Numbered from the stretch's first letter, positions 1 through 6,846 are shown. The stretch: 19,531 nucleotides of DNA from Acidaminococcus sp. CAG:917 (GCA_000437555.1 FR901027.1:33122-52652); one strand, 5' to 3'. The notes: a model not told the origin generated them from the letters alone. Program-made: numbers and translations.

Positions 1-9
1 GGGAAAGAG

Positions 10-50
10 TATAAAAAAACCTCTGTCCCTATTAAGTTTAGGGAAAGAGG
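10..50 (-). terminator. Second tandem terminator in the T-box leader
   Basis: Directly after the U tract of the first terminator, the minus strand reads CCTCTTTCCCT (50-40) pairing with AGGGACAGAGG (30-20) with one T-C mismatch, then seven T. The tail TTTTTTTATA is the same as in terminator 1. A third copy of the 5' arm (ACTCTTTCCC, 10-1) begins at the window edge. It looks like tandem duplication of the terminator cassette. Confidence 0.78.
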
Positions 51-325
51 TATAAAAAAACTCTATCCCATATAATGTGCTGGGACAGAGTGCAATTACT
101 CTGCGGTGCCACCCGGCTTGACGATAAAATCGCCCACTTATAAGATACTATCATATCTTCACGCAATAACGGTGCGTATCCGTCGCCCCTACCTTTCGGT
201 TCGGTTTGCCCTCAAAAGCCCATTCGCTTAAGTTTTTCCTGCCGTATTCTCATCATCGACGGCTCTCTGTATTGAACCTTTGCTTAAGTTACTTCCTCTT
301 TTTCAACGGTTTAACTATTAAATTG
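51..325 (-). ncRNA. T-box riboswitch leader (gene lies beyond the left edge)
   Basis: Read on the minus strand, positions 114-101 give GGGTGGCACCGCAG, the near-invariant T-box that pairs with the uncharged tRNA acceptor end. Upstream are an AGAGAGCC element (about 265-258), a stem I distal segment containing GATGATGAGAA, and a 3' stem I segment AATGGGCTTTTGAG. The T-box is followed directly by a strong terminator hairpin (90-61) with a U run. T-boxes raise expression of aminoacyl-tRNA synthetase or amino-acid supply genes when the matching tRNA is uncharged; the regulated gene would lie left of position 1. The specifier codon falls in TGGGC, so UGG (Trp), GGG or GGC (Gly) are all possible and I cannot choose by eye. 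Confidence 0.92.
52..90 (-). terminator. T-box intrinsic terminator 1
   Basis: On the minus strand CTCTGTCCCA (90-81) pairs with TGGGATAGAG (70-61) with one G-U pair, followed by seven T. It sits immediately after the T-box antiterminator sequence, the usual place for the regulated terminator. Confidence 0.88.
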
Positions 326-330
326 AATAT

Positions 331-359
331 ATGTTAACACCGCTCCGACGCCGTGTCAA
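331..359 (-). promoter_or_regulatory. Promoter of the T-box transcript
   Basis: The minus strand carries TTGACA (359-354), a 17-nt spacer and TAACAT (336-331). This predicts a start near 325, just upstream of the first conserved T-box leader elements. The -35 box is perfect and the -10 box matches four of six positions. Seen in sequence; function inferred. Confidence 0.65.
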
Positions 360-543
360 CAATTTTTTTAAAAATTTTTCTTTTTTCGGCTCGCTTTTTA
401 AGCATTAAAACTTTTAAAATTAAAACTCCTGCCCGTTATTTACTTTCACCGTTAAGGTCTGCCCGTTATTTAATTTACTCCTGCACGTTTAATTTAAGTC
501 CATGTCTGTCCGGCTTTAAGTCGTAAATTTTATGCTTTTTTCG

Positions 544-984
544 TTATTTCTTTCCGGTGGAGCCGAAACCGCCTTCTCCTCTTTCGGTTTCGCAGAGGCT
601 GTCGCATTCCACGTATTCGACGGCAAGATAAGGTAATATGATAATCTGCGCCACACGCTCACCGTTTTCGATGACCTGCGGTTTATCCGTGTGATTGTGT
701 ATCGCCACCATAATTTCACCTCGGTAGTCGCTGTCTACAACGCCCACCTTATTGGCGGGGGCAAGTCCTCTCTTTAAGGCAATGCCGCTTCTCGCGCATA
801 CAAAACCGACGTAGCCCGACGGAATTTCCATTGCAAGTCCCGTATGCATAAACTGCGTTTCGTGGGGCGCGATTTCCACCGCTCCGTCCGAGAGTGCGTA
901 AAGGTCTGCGCCTGCCGAAAATTTCGTTCCGTATGTAGGCAATATCGCCCTTTTGTCAAGTTTTTTTACTTTAAGTTTTTCCAT
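544..984 (-). CDS. dut: dUTP diphosphatase (dUTPase)
   Basis: Trimeric-type dUTPase that hydrolyses dUTP to dUMP and pyrophosphate, keeping uracil out of DNA and feeding thymidylate synthesis. Starting at the ATG at 984 gives 146 residues, typical for the family. All five family motifs are visible: AGADLYA (24-30), PSGYVGFVCARSGIA (55-69), GVVDSDYRGEI (81-91, with the catalytic Asp84 context), GERVAQIIILP (108-118) and the C-terminal lid ERGEGGFGSTG (134-144). The start is supported by AGGTG a few bases upstream; an open frame continues further upstream but has no such signal and would overlap the exporter gene. It begins 8 nt after the exporter stop, so the two are probably cotranscribed. 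No clear hairpin terminator follows the stop. Confidence 0.96.
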   Translation of the reverse strand: MEKLKVKKLDKRAILPTYGTKFSAGADLYALSDGAVEIAPHETQFMHTGLAMEIPSGYVGFVCARSGIALKRGLAPANKVGVVDSDYRGEIMVAIHNHTDKPQVIENGERVAQIIILPYLAVEYVECDSLCETERGEGGFGSTGKK

Positions 985-992
985 TTCGACAC

Positions 993-2102
993 CTATATCG
1001 GCAATACTCCAAACGAGAATATCGCACTGAAAATATATGCAATTACTATACTTATAACAAACATACTGCCTATTATGGCAAGATTGCTCTTTGTGTTTTT
1101 GATGTTTTTCAAAAGCACCATAAAGCCGAGTCCTGCGTTCATACAAAGTCCGCCTATCGTCGCTCCGAAACCGAGTCCGCCCATAATGTAGAGACGTGAA
1201 AGTATGATTGAAGACGCGCAGTTGGGTATTGCTCCTACAAGCACGGAAAACACGGGAGCGGCGTATTTGTTGGTCATTAAAAAATCTATGATTTTATCTT
1301 CGCCTACATAGTAAATGATAATTCCGAAAACGATATTTATCACCAAAACGTAAACGAAAGTTTCCAGGGAATCGACAAGAGGATTGACCAAAAATCTTTT
1401 TATCTTCTGTTTTTTTGCCGCTTTTTTTTGTTCATCTTCTGTCAGAGATTTTTCTTTAATCTCCTCATTGACGTCGGACTGCGTTTTAAATTGTGTAACA
1501 TCTTCACCGGACGCGGCGTCGGCTGTATCGCCCAAAACTCCGCTGCCGCAATTTTTGTGCATATTTTCGCACTCGGACGCGGCGCACTCGCTGCAGTTGC
1601 AAACCTCTTTTTCTTGATGATGACAATCGGGATTTTCAACGGCCTCCGCACCCTTGCAATCGGTAAGGCGAATCCTGTATTCATCGTCGCAATGTTCGAG
1701 ATGATGAAGCACGCTCTTTCTGTTTTTAGTGCAAATTAAATCGATACTATATCCTATAATGACGCCCAGCACAAATTTTAAGGCAAGTATGGGGAGAATA
1801 TGAAGCGCCTTATCGGGATATGCCAAAAATATGGGGAGAGCCTCGTCGCTTGTCGCAAGGTATACGCCGATTAGAGTTCCCACCGTGATATGCCTCTTTT
1901 TATAGAGGTCTGTGGCAACGACGGCAAATCCGCACTGCGGCAAAAGTGCGACGCTTACTCCTATTAAAGGAGCAAGTTTTCCTTTGAGCTTTACCGACTC
2001 GGACATTTTGGGCTCGATAAGCGCTATGACAAAACGGCATACCAAAAGGAATGCCAAAATTTTTAAACTGTCTAAAAAAGCGTCTAAGAATACCTCACCC
2101 AT
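993..2102 (-). CDS. Predicted heavy-metal exporter of the ArsP_2-like family, with Cys/His-rich cytosolic loop
   Basis: A 369-residue polytopic membrane protein built as two related halves. Each half carries a matching motif: LLPQCGFAVVATDLY (about 54-68) and AIPNCASSIILSRLY in the second half, each with a Cys in a P-(Q/N)-C context. This layout resembles the predicted 10-TM heavy-metal exporter family (PF11449-like, also annotated as putative manganese or arsenic efflux proteins). The halves are joined by a charged loop of roughly 110 residues, probably cytosolic, holding a Cys/His cluster (HHLEHCDD, DCHHQEKEVCNCSEC, CENMHKNC), plausibly a metal sensor or chelating site. The substrate cannot be read from the sequence. 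No good Shine-Dalgarno precedes the ATG, and TATAAT lies only about 10 nt upstream, so the true start may differ. dut follows immediately. Confidence 0.78.
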   Translation of the reverse strand: MGEVFLDAFLDSLKILAFLLVCRFVIALIEPKMSESVKLKGKLAPLIGVSVALLPQCGFAVVATDLYKKRHITVGTLIGVYLATSDEALPIFLAYPDKALHILPILALKFVLGVIIGYSIDLICTKNRKSVLHHLEHCDDEYRIRLTDCKGAEAVENPDCHHQEKEVCNCSECAASECENMHKNCGSGVLGDTADAASGEDVTQFKTQSDVNEEIKEKSLTEDEQKKAAKKQKIKRFLVNPLVDSLETFVYVLVINIVFGIIIYYVGEDKIIDFLMTNKYAAPVFSVLVGAIPNCASSIILSRLYIMGGLGFGATIGGLCMNAGLGFMVLLKNIKNTKSNLAIIGSMFVISIVIAYIFSAIFSFGVLPI

Positions 2103-2111
2103 AACGCATTT

Positions 2112-2140
2112 ATTATAGACCTAAAAAAATTTTTAAACAA
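2112..2140 (-). promoter_or_regulatory. Candidate promoter of the exporter-dut unit
   Basis: The minus strand has TTGTTT, a 17-nt spacer and a perfect TATAAT at 2117-2112. The predicted start falls within a few bases of the annotated ATG at 2102. The mRNA would be nearly leaderless, or the site is fortuitous, or translation starts internally. The stretch is AT-rich, so chance matches are possible. Confidence 0.4.
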
Positions 2141-2194
2141 CGATAAACGCTTACTTTTAATTTTTTTTTATATTTTCAAATCAATTTCTATATA

Positions 2195-2221
2195 TAAAAA
2201 AACCGTCCTGTTCGGACGGTT
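2195..2221 (-). terminator. Intrinsic terminator after the oxidoreductase gene
   Basis: AACCGTCC (2201-2208) pairs with GGACGGTT (2214-2221) around a 5-nt loop. On the minus strand the hairpin ends in a T-rich tail (TTTTTTTATATATA), correctly placed downstream of the gene ending at 2372. The rest of 2222-2371 is AT-rich and shows no gene. Confidence 0.85.
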
Positions 2222-2371
2222 AAAAATATTCGGTTCATTCAAATTTAACACTTAAACGGTTTTAACCTATCACTTAAGCACGCAATTTATCTCGCATTTT
2301 TATCATTTTACTAAACCGATTTTATTTACTTAAAAATTGAGATAATCGGGCATACGCCTTTTAAAGGCAAA

Positions 2372-3691
2372 TTAAACGTAAAAGGCTTTGAGTTTTTTTC
2401 TCCACGCTTCCACTTTTTTGGAATCGTATTTTTTGGGTATTTTTTTCGCATACTTTTGAGCGGCGTTGCTTTTGGTGAGCATATTGTTTACCTTAAGCAG
2501 CGACGGTATTCTGCCCGCACCTGCTATTGCGACTTTTTTTATCATATCCTTAACGCTCAGTTTTATCGGCTTTCCGCTGGCGAGGCGTCCCACCTCGTCG
2601 TTTGTCAAAAGTTCCGACGTTAAGATATAATCCACTATTTCGTTATCAAGCTTCATGACGCCTCTCTTTAACACGTCCACTGCGCAGTGTTCCGCTCCGA
2701 ATTTTTCGTAAACGGCGCACTGATAATTCCACAAACTCTTTTTACCGAAAATTTCTTTTGTCTCTTTAAAATTCGCCATTGAATTTTCTACCGTTTTCGC
2801 CAGCAGGTCTGCCGCACGCATAGAAGAAGCGATACCGCTGCCGAGCATAGGAATGGTCATAAATGCGCAGTCGCCAATCTCGGCATATCCGTTTGCCACC
2901 ATCATGGTAGAAGGATACCTCACGGGGATTTTGCAGACTATACCGCCCCTTATTATCTTCTCTCCCACCGTCGGATTTTCTTTTTTAATTCTGTTTAAGT
3001 AGTCTTTAAGCGTTTCCTCTTTGAGTTCTTCCAGCCTGCCTATGAGCACGTTGACGAGCCGAGGGTCGTTGTCTTGAATTACCCACGCTATGCCCTTGTC
3101 GCCGAGATATTTAAGATAAACCTTGTTTGAATATTCGGCGGTAAATTTATCGTTTTTCTCGTAAAAGGCACGGTATGCCATAAACGCTTCGTCCGGATTG
3201 TAGCTGTCAAGGTCAAACTTTTTGACAAGCGACTCCCTAAGCGGCGAATCTATGCCGAGACTGTCGATGACAAAGTCCGCCCTATATTCGATACCGTTTG
3301 ACACGATACCCGAAACGAAACCGTCCTCGACTACCGCACCCGTGACGAATTCGTCAAACTTGAACTCGACGCCCTCGCACAAGTCGAAAAGCGTTTTGTT
3401 GAGCGGACGCCTTTCTACGGAATAATCCGCCTTTTTTTCGTCCTGCCTAAACAGCCTTGCCTTTGAGCTGACGGGAGCGATAAAGGTCCAGCTTTTCTTT
3501 TTAAAGCTCTCGGAAGGCATTGTTATTCCCAATTGTTCGAATACGTCGGGGTTTACGTCATCGTGCCAATCATAGCGCATTTCTTCAAGGCTTTTCGCCC
3601 TTTCCAAAACGGTAACTTCAAGACCGAGTTTTTTGAGTTTAGCGGCGGCAACAAGTCCCCCTATGCCCGCTCCCGCGACAATAGCTTTCAT
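2372..3691 (-). CDS. FAD-dependent oxidoreductase, geranylgeranyl-reductase-like
   Basis: 439 residues from the ATG at 3691, which sits 5 nt after a strong GGAGGAG. A longer open frame upstream lacks such a signal. The N-terminus is a Rossmann FAD-binding fold: GAGIGG at 7-12 and an acidic residue ending strand 2 (E30 in VTVLERA). A second flavin-binding segment, EIGDCAFMTIPMLGSGIASSMRAADLLA, lies in the C-terminal half and matches the GD motif of the PHBH/geranylgeranyl-reductase group. The soluble enzyme probably reduces or hydroxylates a small hydrophobic substrate; the substrate is unknown. The lysine-rich C-terminal tail (KKIPKKYDSKK) could favour membrane contact, but this is inference. 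It stands alone between a terminator and unrelated genes. Confidence 0.82.
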   Translation of the reverse strand: MKAIVAGAGIGGLVAAAKLKKLGLEVTVLERAKSLEEMRYDWHDDVNPDVFEQLGITMPSESFKKKSWTFIAPVSSKARLFRQDEKKADYSVERRPLNKTLFDLCEGVEFKFDEFVTGAVVEDGFVSGIVSNGIEYRADFVIDSLGIDSPLRESLVKKFDLDSYNPDEAFMAYRAFYEKNDKFTAEYSNKVYLKYLGDKGIAWVIQDNDPRLVNVLIGRLEELKEETLKDYLNRIKKENPTVGEKIIRGGIVCKIPVRYPSTMMVANGYAEIGDCAFMTIPMLGSGIASSMRAADLLAKTVENSMANFKETKEIFGKKSLWNYQCAVYEKFGAEHCAVDVLKRGVMKLDNEIVDYILTSELLTNDEVGRLASGKPIKLSVKDMIKKVAIAGAGRIPSLLKVNNMLTKSNAAQKYAKKIPKKYDSKKVEAWRKKLKAFYV

Positions 3692-3934
3692 ATCTCCTCC
3701 TATGGCGCAAAATTTTTTACAGTGCGTGCGCCGCATTTTTTTTGTAAACCAACAATATAAAACAGATATCGATTTGCGGTTTAATCTATATTTTTTATCG
3801 CAGTAATTTATTGCATAAATATTTTAAATCAATTTTTAATAAAAGGCAATATGCAAAATTTTTAAACGGCAATAATAAATGCTAACAATCCCTAAAAAAA
3901 TAAATCGCATCTATGTTTTAAATTAAAATTTTGT
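3692..3934. other. Intergenic stretch with no recognisable gene
   Basis: AT-rich spacer between the oxidoreductase gene and the terminator of the next gene. The part nearest the start codon can form GGCGCA/TGCGCC (6 bp, about 17-nt loop) in the minus-strand leader, just before the Shine-Dalgarno. I see no convincing promoter and no coding signal. Confidence 0.5.
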
Positions 3935-3960
3935 AAAAAAAAAGCGTCGGAAACCGACGC
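3935..3960 (-). terminator. Intrinsic terminator of membrane protein paralog 1
   Basis: GCGTCGG (3944-3950) and CCGACGC (3954-3960) form a 7-bp stem with a 3-nt loop. On the minus strand it is followed by nine T (3943-3935). The opposite side has only five T, so the minus direction is stronger. The same stem recurs at the end of the adjacent paralog. Confidence 0.9.
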
Positions 3961-3995
3961 CTTTTTCTTGATAAAAATAGCTTGTCCGCATTAAA

Positions 3996-4508
3996 TCATG
4001 ACCTTGCAAAAAGTCTTGAAGTGCCGAAGACTCCCGCTCCCAGCACGCCTGCCGAAAGAAGAATTGCTCCGACGCCCATTTTACTTTCTATCGTCGCCCA
4101 CAAAATGTTTACGCTGCCTTCTTGACAGAACTTGATACAGAGCACTAAGAAGACTACGCCTACGACAATGGTCAACACTCCGACAATTCCTATAACAATG
4201 CTGAAGAACCTGCCCCTGAAGAAAAGCCCCAAAATGGCGAGCACAAATACAAGTGCCGACGCCACTATCGACAGATAAGCAAAAGCCACCATCGGGGTCA
4301 TCAAAGAATCGTCCTCGATTTCGTTTTCGTGCAGCTTTTGAGCGGTATCGCTGTAACTTTCAAACGATGTCGCGATTTTGTTATCTTCATTGCCGTAGTA
4401 AGTAAATTCATCGAGGGTAAGACCCACTATGCCCAATATAAGGCATATAGCCACAAGAGCAACGACCAATGCCGCCCCTATGCTTACGCCGCCTGAACTT
4501 CTTGACAT
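3996..4508 (-). CDS. Four-helix membrane protein, paralog 1 (unknown function)
   Basis: I do not recognise the family. The 170-residue protein has predicted membrane helices at about 10-32, 72-97, 101-126 and 143-163. Between helices 1 and 2 is an acidic, probably external loop of about 40 residues containing SFESYSD. The short basic N-terminus suggests the N-terminus is inside. It is clearly related to the product of 4965-5513: shared features include an N-terminal VALVA...LGI.G...DE block, SF..Y.D in the loop, VAF.YL.I..SA in helix 2, LFF.G, and KMG.GAILL in helix 4. The start is the ATG at 4508, 8 nt after AAGGAG; an upstream GTG overlaps that site. The gene has its own promoter and terminator, so it is monocistronic. 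Confidence 0.85.
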   Translation of the reverse strand: MSRSSGGVSIGAALVVALVAICLILGIVGLTLDEFTYYGNEDNKIATSFESYSDTAQKLHENEIEDDSLMTPMVAFAYLSIVASALVFVLAILGLFFRGRFFSIVIGIVGVLTIVVGVVFLVLCIKFCQEGSVNILWATIESKMGVGAILLSAGVLGAGVFGTSRLFARS

Positions 4509-4557
4509 AATACACACTCCTTTTTATTCCGATTAACTCGGTTTATTTGTTTACCTT

Positions 4558-4586
4558 ATTTTATACCATACTTTTAAATTTGTCAA
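4558..4586 (-). promoter_or_regulatory. Promoter of membrane protein paralog 1
   Basis: The minus strand carries TTGACA (4586-4581), a 17-nt spacer and TAAAAT (4563-4558). The leader contains a small hairpin (CCGAGTTAATCGG) before AAGGAG. The same promoter-hairpin-Shine-Dalgarno order occurs upstream of paralog 2. Confidence 0.85.
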
Positions 4587-4920
4587 CAAAATATTTAATT
4601 TTATTCACAAAAATAGTAAATTTGTATTTACATACAGTTATTCATACGCGACGTTTTGCCTTGCAATGCGGTAGGACAATAATATATAAAGTTTGGGCTA
4701 ATTATTTTATTCCTCTGATTTAAATTATGTCAATAAAACTTAGTATTTTAACGGCATTATAAACTCTCATTACAGTCCAAGCGTTTAACACCTATAAAGG
4801 AAATTGTATCCTATGGGAATGCAATGCAAATTAAAAATAGCTAACGGCGCAGATAAAATAACTAAGAAGCAAATATAAACAGGCTAAAAAACAATCAAAA
4901 ATAAGATTAAAACGGCAAAT
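4587..4920. other. Intergenic stretch with no recognisable gene
   Basis: AT-rich DNA between the two paralogous units. Only short, unsupported open frames are present, and I see no strong repeat, RNA or promoter beyond the flanking features. Confidence 0.5.
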
Positions 4921-4950
4921 AAAAAAGCGTCGGAAAACCGACGCTTTTTT
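4921..4950 (-). terminator. Intrinsic terminator of membrane protein paralog 2 (symmetric)
   Basis: AAAAAAGCGTCGG (4921-4933) and CCGACGCTTTTTT (4938-4950) form a 13-bp perfect stem with an AAAA loop. It carries T runs in both directions. The GCGTCGG/CCGACGC core is identical to the terminator of paralog 1. Confidence 0.92.
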
Positions 4951-4964
4951 TAAAAGGAATTTGC

Positions 4965-5513
4965 TTATTTAACAAATTTCTTGACAACCGTTGCCGCACC
5001 TGCTCCGATAGAGCCGACAGCGAGCAAGATTGCGCCTGTGCCCATCTTAATCTCATAAAGTCCGCCGGTTAAGCCGGAGGCATCCGCACAGTATGCCGAA
5101 GTGGTAGAAATCATGATGATTGCGATAACGACTGTTGCGATACCTGCGATCAAGGTGAGCAATCCCCAAAGTCCGCCTTGGAAGAAGAGCGAAAGGATAA
5201 CCATAACGAGACATACAGCCGAAAGAATGATTGCAAGATATCCGAACGCTACGGCAGCCGAAAGTTTTTCAGCGTATTCGTATTCCACCTTAATTTCTTC
5301 ACCACTTAAATCTGCTTTTAGCTCTTGATAGTCATTGCTCAGGTCAGTATAATCTTGGAAAGAGCCTGCGGGTTCTCTTACGTCAAGTTTCTCTTGAACT
5401 CCGACAAGATACTCATCGACGCAAACGCCTGCGATTCCCAAAACGAGGAACACGGCAACGAGCGCAACCATGACGATTGAAACAACGCTAATTTTGCTTG
5501 ATTTTTTTGCCAT
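4965..5513 (-). CDS. Four-helix membrane protein, paralog 2 (unknown function)
   Basis: 182 residues from the ATG at 5513, again 8 nt after AAGGAG in a context nearly identical to paralog 1. Predicted helices lie at about 10-32, 85-110, 114-137 and 158-176. The external loop after helix 1 is longer and acidic (about 35-82), with SFQDYTD and a possible short helix around KADLSGEEIKVEYEY. Conserved blocks shared with paralog 1 cover helices 1, 2 and 4. No enzymatic motif is visible. Small tetraspan proteins of this sort are often envelope or transporter-accessory proteins, but I cannot assign a role. An upstream open frame (to 5585) would run into the promoter and is rejected. Confidence 0.85.
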   Translation of the reverse strand: MAKKSSKISVVSIVMVALVAVFLVLGIAGVCVDEYLVGVQEKLDVREPAGSFQDYTDLSNDYQELKADLSGEEIKVEYEYAEKLSAAVAFGYLAIILSAVCLVMVILSLFFQGGLWGLLTLIAGIATVVIAIIMISTTSAYCADASGLTGGLYEIKMGTGAILLAVGSIGAGAATVVKKFVK

Positions 5514-5563
5514 AATACATACTCCTTTTTTATTCCCGATAAATCGGTAAATTTGTTGACTAT

Positions 5564-5592
5564 ATTTTACCAAATATATATACACCTGTCAA
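5564..5592 (-). promoter_or_regulatory. Promoter of membrane protein paralog 2
   Basis: The minus strand carries TTGACA (5592-5587), a 17-nt spacer and TAAAAT (5569-5564), the same boxes and spacing as paralog 1. The leader contains CCGATTTATCGG as a small hairpin, then AAGGAG. Confidence 0.87.
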
Positions 5593-5639
5593 TAGCGTGT
5601 TTTAATGTTTTTTTAATATTTTAAAGCATATTTTGCGTT

Positions 5640-5988
5640 AAATTTTACGCTTGCAGGTTAAAAATAAAAAATTTTTAGTTTTAAGCACTTGTTCTTAAAA
5701 GTATGTCGCATCTCAATAGGCGCAAACTCGTCAAAACAACGTTTTGACGAAAAAGGAGGAGCAATCAGTCTCTAAAACAGGCTCTTACTAAAACATAATA
5801 AATTATGTTTTGCCCTCTCGCCTTTCCCTCGCCTTTGCTCAAAAATCATTTTGCGAATTTATCGGTTGCTAAAAACCCAAGCAAACAGCTTTGCTCCGAC
5901 GCCGTAACAGGACTTGTAAGGAGCGTAGCGACTCAGTAGCGAGATGAAATCGAGCGTCACGGGTTCGGACTGTCCTGACTATTGGCAC
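5640..5988. repeat. Repeat-rich intergenic stretch, no gene accepted
   Basis: No supported gene. It contains a perfect 9-bp hairpin CGTCAAAAC-aac-GTTTTGACG (5729-5749) and another, AAAACATAA-taaa-TTATGTTTT (5790-5811). Further along is a 13-nt match to the T-arm side of the adjacent tRNA-Leu (GTAACAGGACTTG near 5906-5918), plus a CAGGAC...GTCCTG inverted repeat. The density of palindromes in non-coding DNA suggests a dispersed repeat or old mobile-element debris. I cannot test copy number here. Confidence 0.45.
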
Positions 5989-6073
5989 GGCGTGAGGCGA
6001 AGCAAAAAAAAGAAAACAAAAAAAGTGCCAGAAGCACTTTTTTTGTTTTCGGCTATAAGGCGAGCCTCACGCC
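5989..6073. repeat. Nested inverted repeat directly after tRNA-Leu
   Basis: GGCGTGAGGC (5989-5998) and GCCTCACGCC (6064-6073) are perfect 10-nt inverted repeats. They enclose the 17-bp terminator hairpin and abut the encoded CCA of the tRNA. The whole can fold as one long stem-loop. Confidence 0.75.
6012..6050 (-). terminator. Terminator of tRNA-Leu
   Basis: A perfect 17-bp stem, GAAAACAAAAAAAGTGC (6012-6028) and its complement (6034-6050), with a 5-nt loop. The A/T-rich base gives a T run on either strand. On the minus strand it lies just beyond the tRNA 3' end. Confidence 0.85.
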
Positions 6074-6160
6074 TGGTGCGGGTAACAGGACTTGAACCTG
6101 CACAACCTTGCGATCATAAGAACCTGAATCTTACGCGTCTGCCAATTCCGCCATACCCGC
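6074..6160 (-). tRNA. tRNA-Leu (anticodon CAG)
   Basis: The minus strand folds as a class II tRNA. Acceptor GCGGGTA (6160-6154) pairs with TACCCGC (6084-6078). The D-arm contains GGCGGAATTGGCAGACGC. The anticodon stem TAAGA/TCTTA closes the loop TTCAGGT with CAG at the anticodon. A long variable arm (TGATCGCAAGGTTGTG) and T-arm CAGG-TTCAAGT-CCTG follow. The terminal CCA is encoded (6076-6074). It decodes CUG leucine codons. Confidence 0.97.
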
Positions 6161-6203
6161 ATACCAATAAAATAAGGTAATAAAACTTTTAACCTGCCTT
6201 TTG

Positions 6204-6232
6204 ATAATAAGGCATACAAAAATTTATGTCAA
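6204..6232 (-). promoter_or_regulatory. Promoter of tRNA-Leu
   Basis: The minus strand has TTGACA (6232-6227), a 17-nt spacer and TATTAT (6209-6204), placing the start about 36 nt before the mature tRNA 5' end. Confidence 0.85.
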
Positions 6233-6242
6233 TCAAAACGGC

Positions 6243-6264
6243 AAAAAAAAGACGCCTAAGCGTC
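6243..6264 (-). terminator. Terminator overlapping the end of coaE
   Basis: GACGC (6251-6255) and GCGTC (6260-6264) pair around a 4-nt loop. On the minus strand eight T follow (6250-6243). The TAG stop codon of coaE lies in the hairpin loop. Confidence 0.8.
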
Positions 6265-6846
6265 GTTTTCTTTTTCGTCTTTTGTCGATAAAAGGTATTC
6301 GCAGATTTCGTCCACTGCCTTTTTTAACTCCGTCTCCGAGCCGTTATTATCCAGAATAATTGTAGATTTATTAAGCAACATTTTATCGGCCTTTTGCGCT
6401 TTCATTATTTTTAGCGCCATTTTCATCGTCATATCCGGACGGCTCATAAGACGCTTTAGCCTTTTTGACTTCCTTGTTTTGACGTAAATTACCTCATCGA
6501 AGCAGTCACCCATATTAGCTTCTATCAACAGCGGAATTTCGACAAAAAGAGGGTCGCTTTCAATCGCCATGATTTTAGCTTTAATTCTCGGATGAGAAAT
6601 ACTGTTTAAAATAAATCGTTTTGCCTTATCGGAAAAAACCTGGCGACGGAGCTCAGCCTTATCGAGCGTACCGTCCGCCTTTTGGATACCGGGAAAGGTT
6701 GCAAAGAGAAGACGAACATAATCTTTATCGCCGAAAAGTTCTGCATTTATCTCATCGGCTTTGCAAGTGACGTAGCCAAGCGATTTGATATAATCTATGA
6801 CGGCGGATTTTCCGCTTCCTATACCTCCGACAATGGCTACCCTCAT
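6256..6846 (-). CDS. coaE: Dephospho-CoA kinase
   Basis: Catalyses the last step of coenzyme A synthesis, ATP-dependent phosphorylation of the 3'-OH of dephospho-CoA, in the cytosol. The 196-residue protein matches the family length. The P-loop GGIGSGKS is at 7-14 right after the first strand, as expected. Other family segments are KADEINAELF, the RFILNSISHPRI region (HP motif), FVEIPLLIEA and VIYVKTRKSKRLKRLMSR (lid). The start at 6846 is chosen because GAGGGG lies 7 nt upstream; an open frame six codons longer lacks a signal. A candidate promoter lies in the 98-nt gap upstream, so it may be transcribed separately from the radical SAM gene. The C-terminus is embedded in the terminator. Confidence 0.93.
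   Translation of the reverse strand: MRVAIVGGIGSGKSAVIDYIKSLGYVTCKADEINAELFGDKDYVRLLFATFPGIQKADGTLDKAELRRQVFSDKAKRFILNSISHPRIKAKIMAIESDPLFVEIPLLIEANMGDCFDEVIYVKTRKSKRLKRLMSRPDMTMKMALKIMKAQKADKMLLNKSTIILDNNGSETELKKAVDEICEYLLSTKDEKENDA

Noticed and set aside
844..1191. Plus-strand frames opposite dut and the exporter
   Set aside because: Shadows of well-supported minus-strand genes with all family motifs present.
5944..6180. Plus-strand frame over tRNA-Leu
   Set aside because: Antisense to the tRNA and its terminator hairpin.
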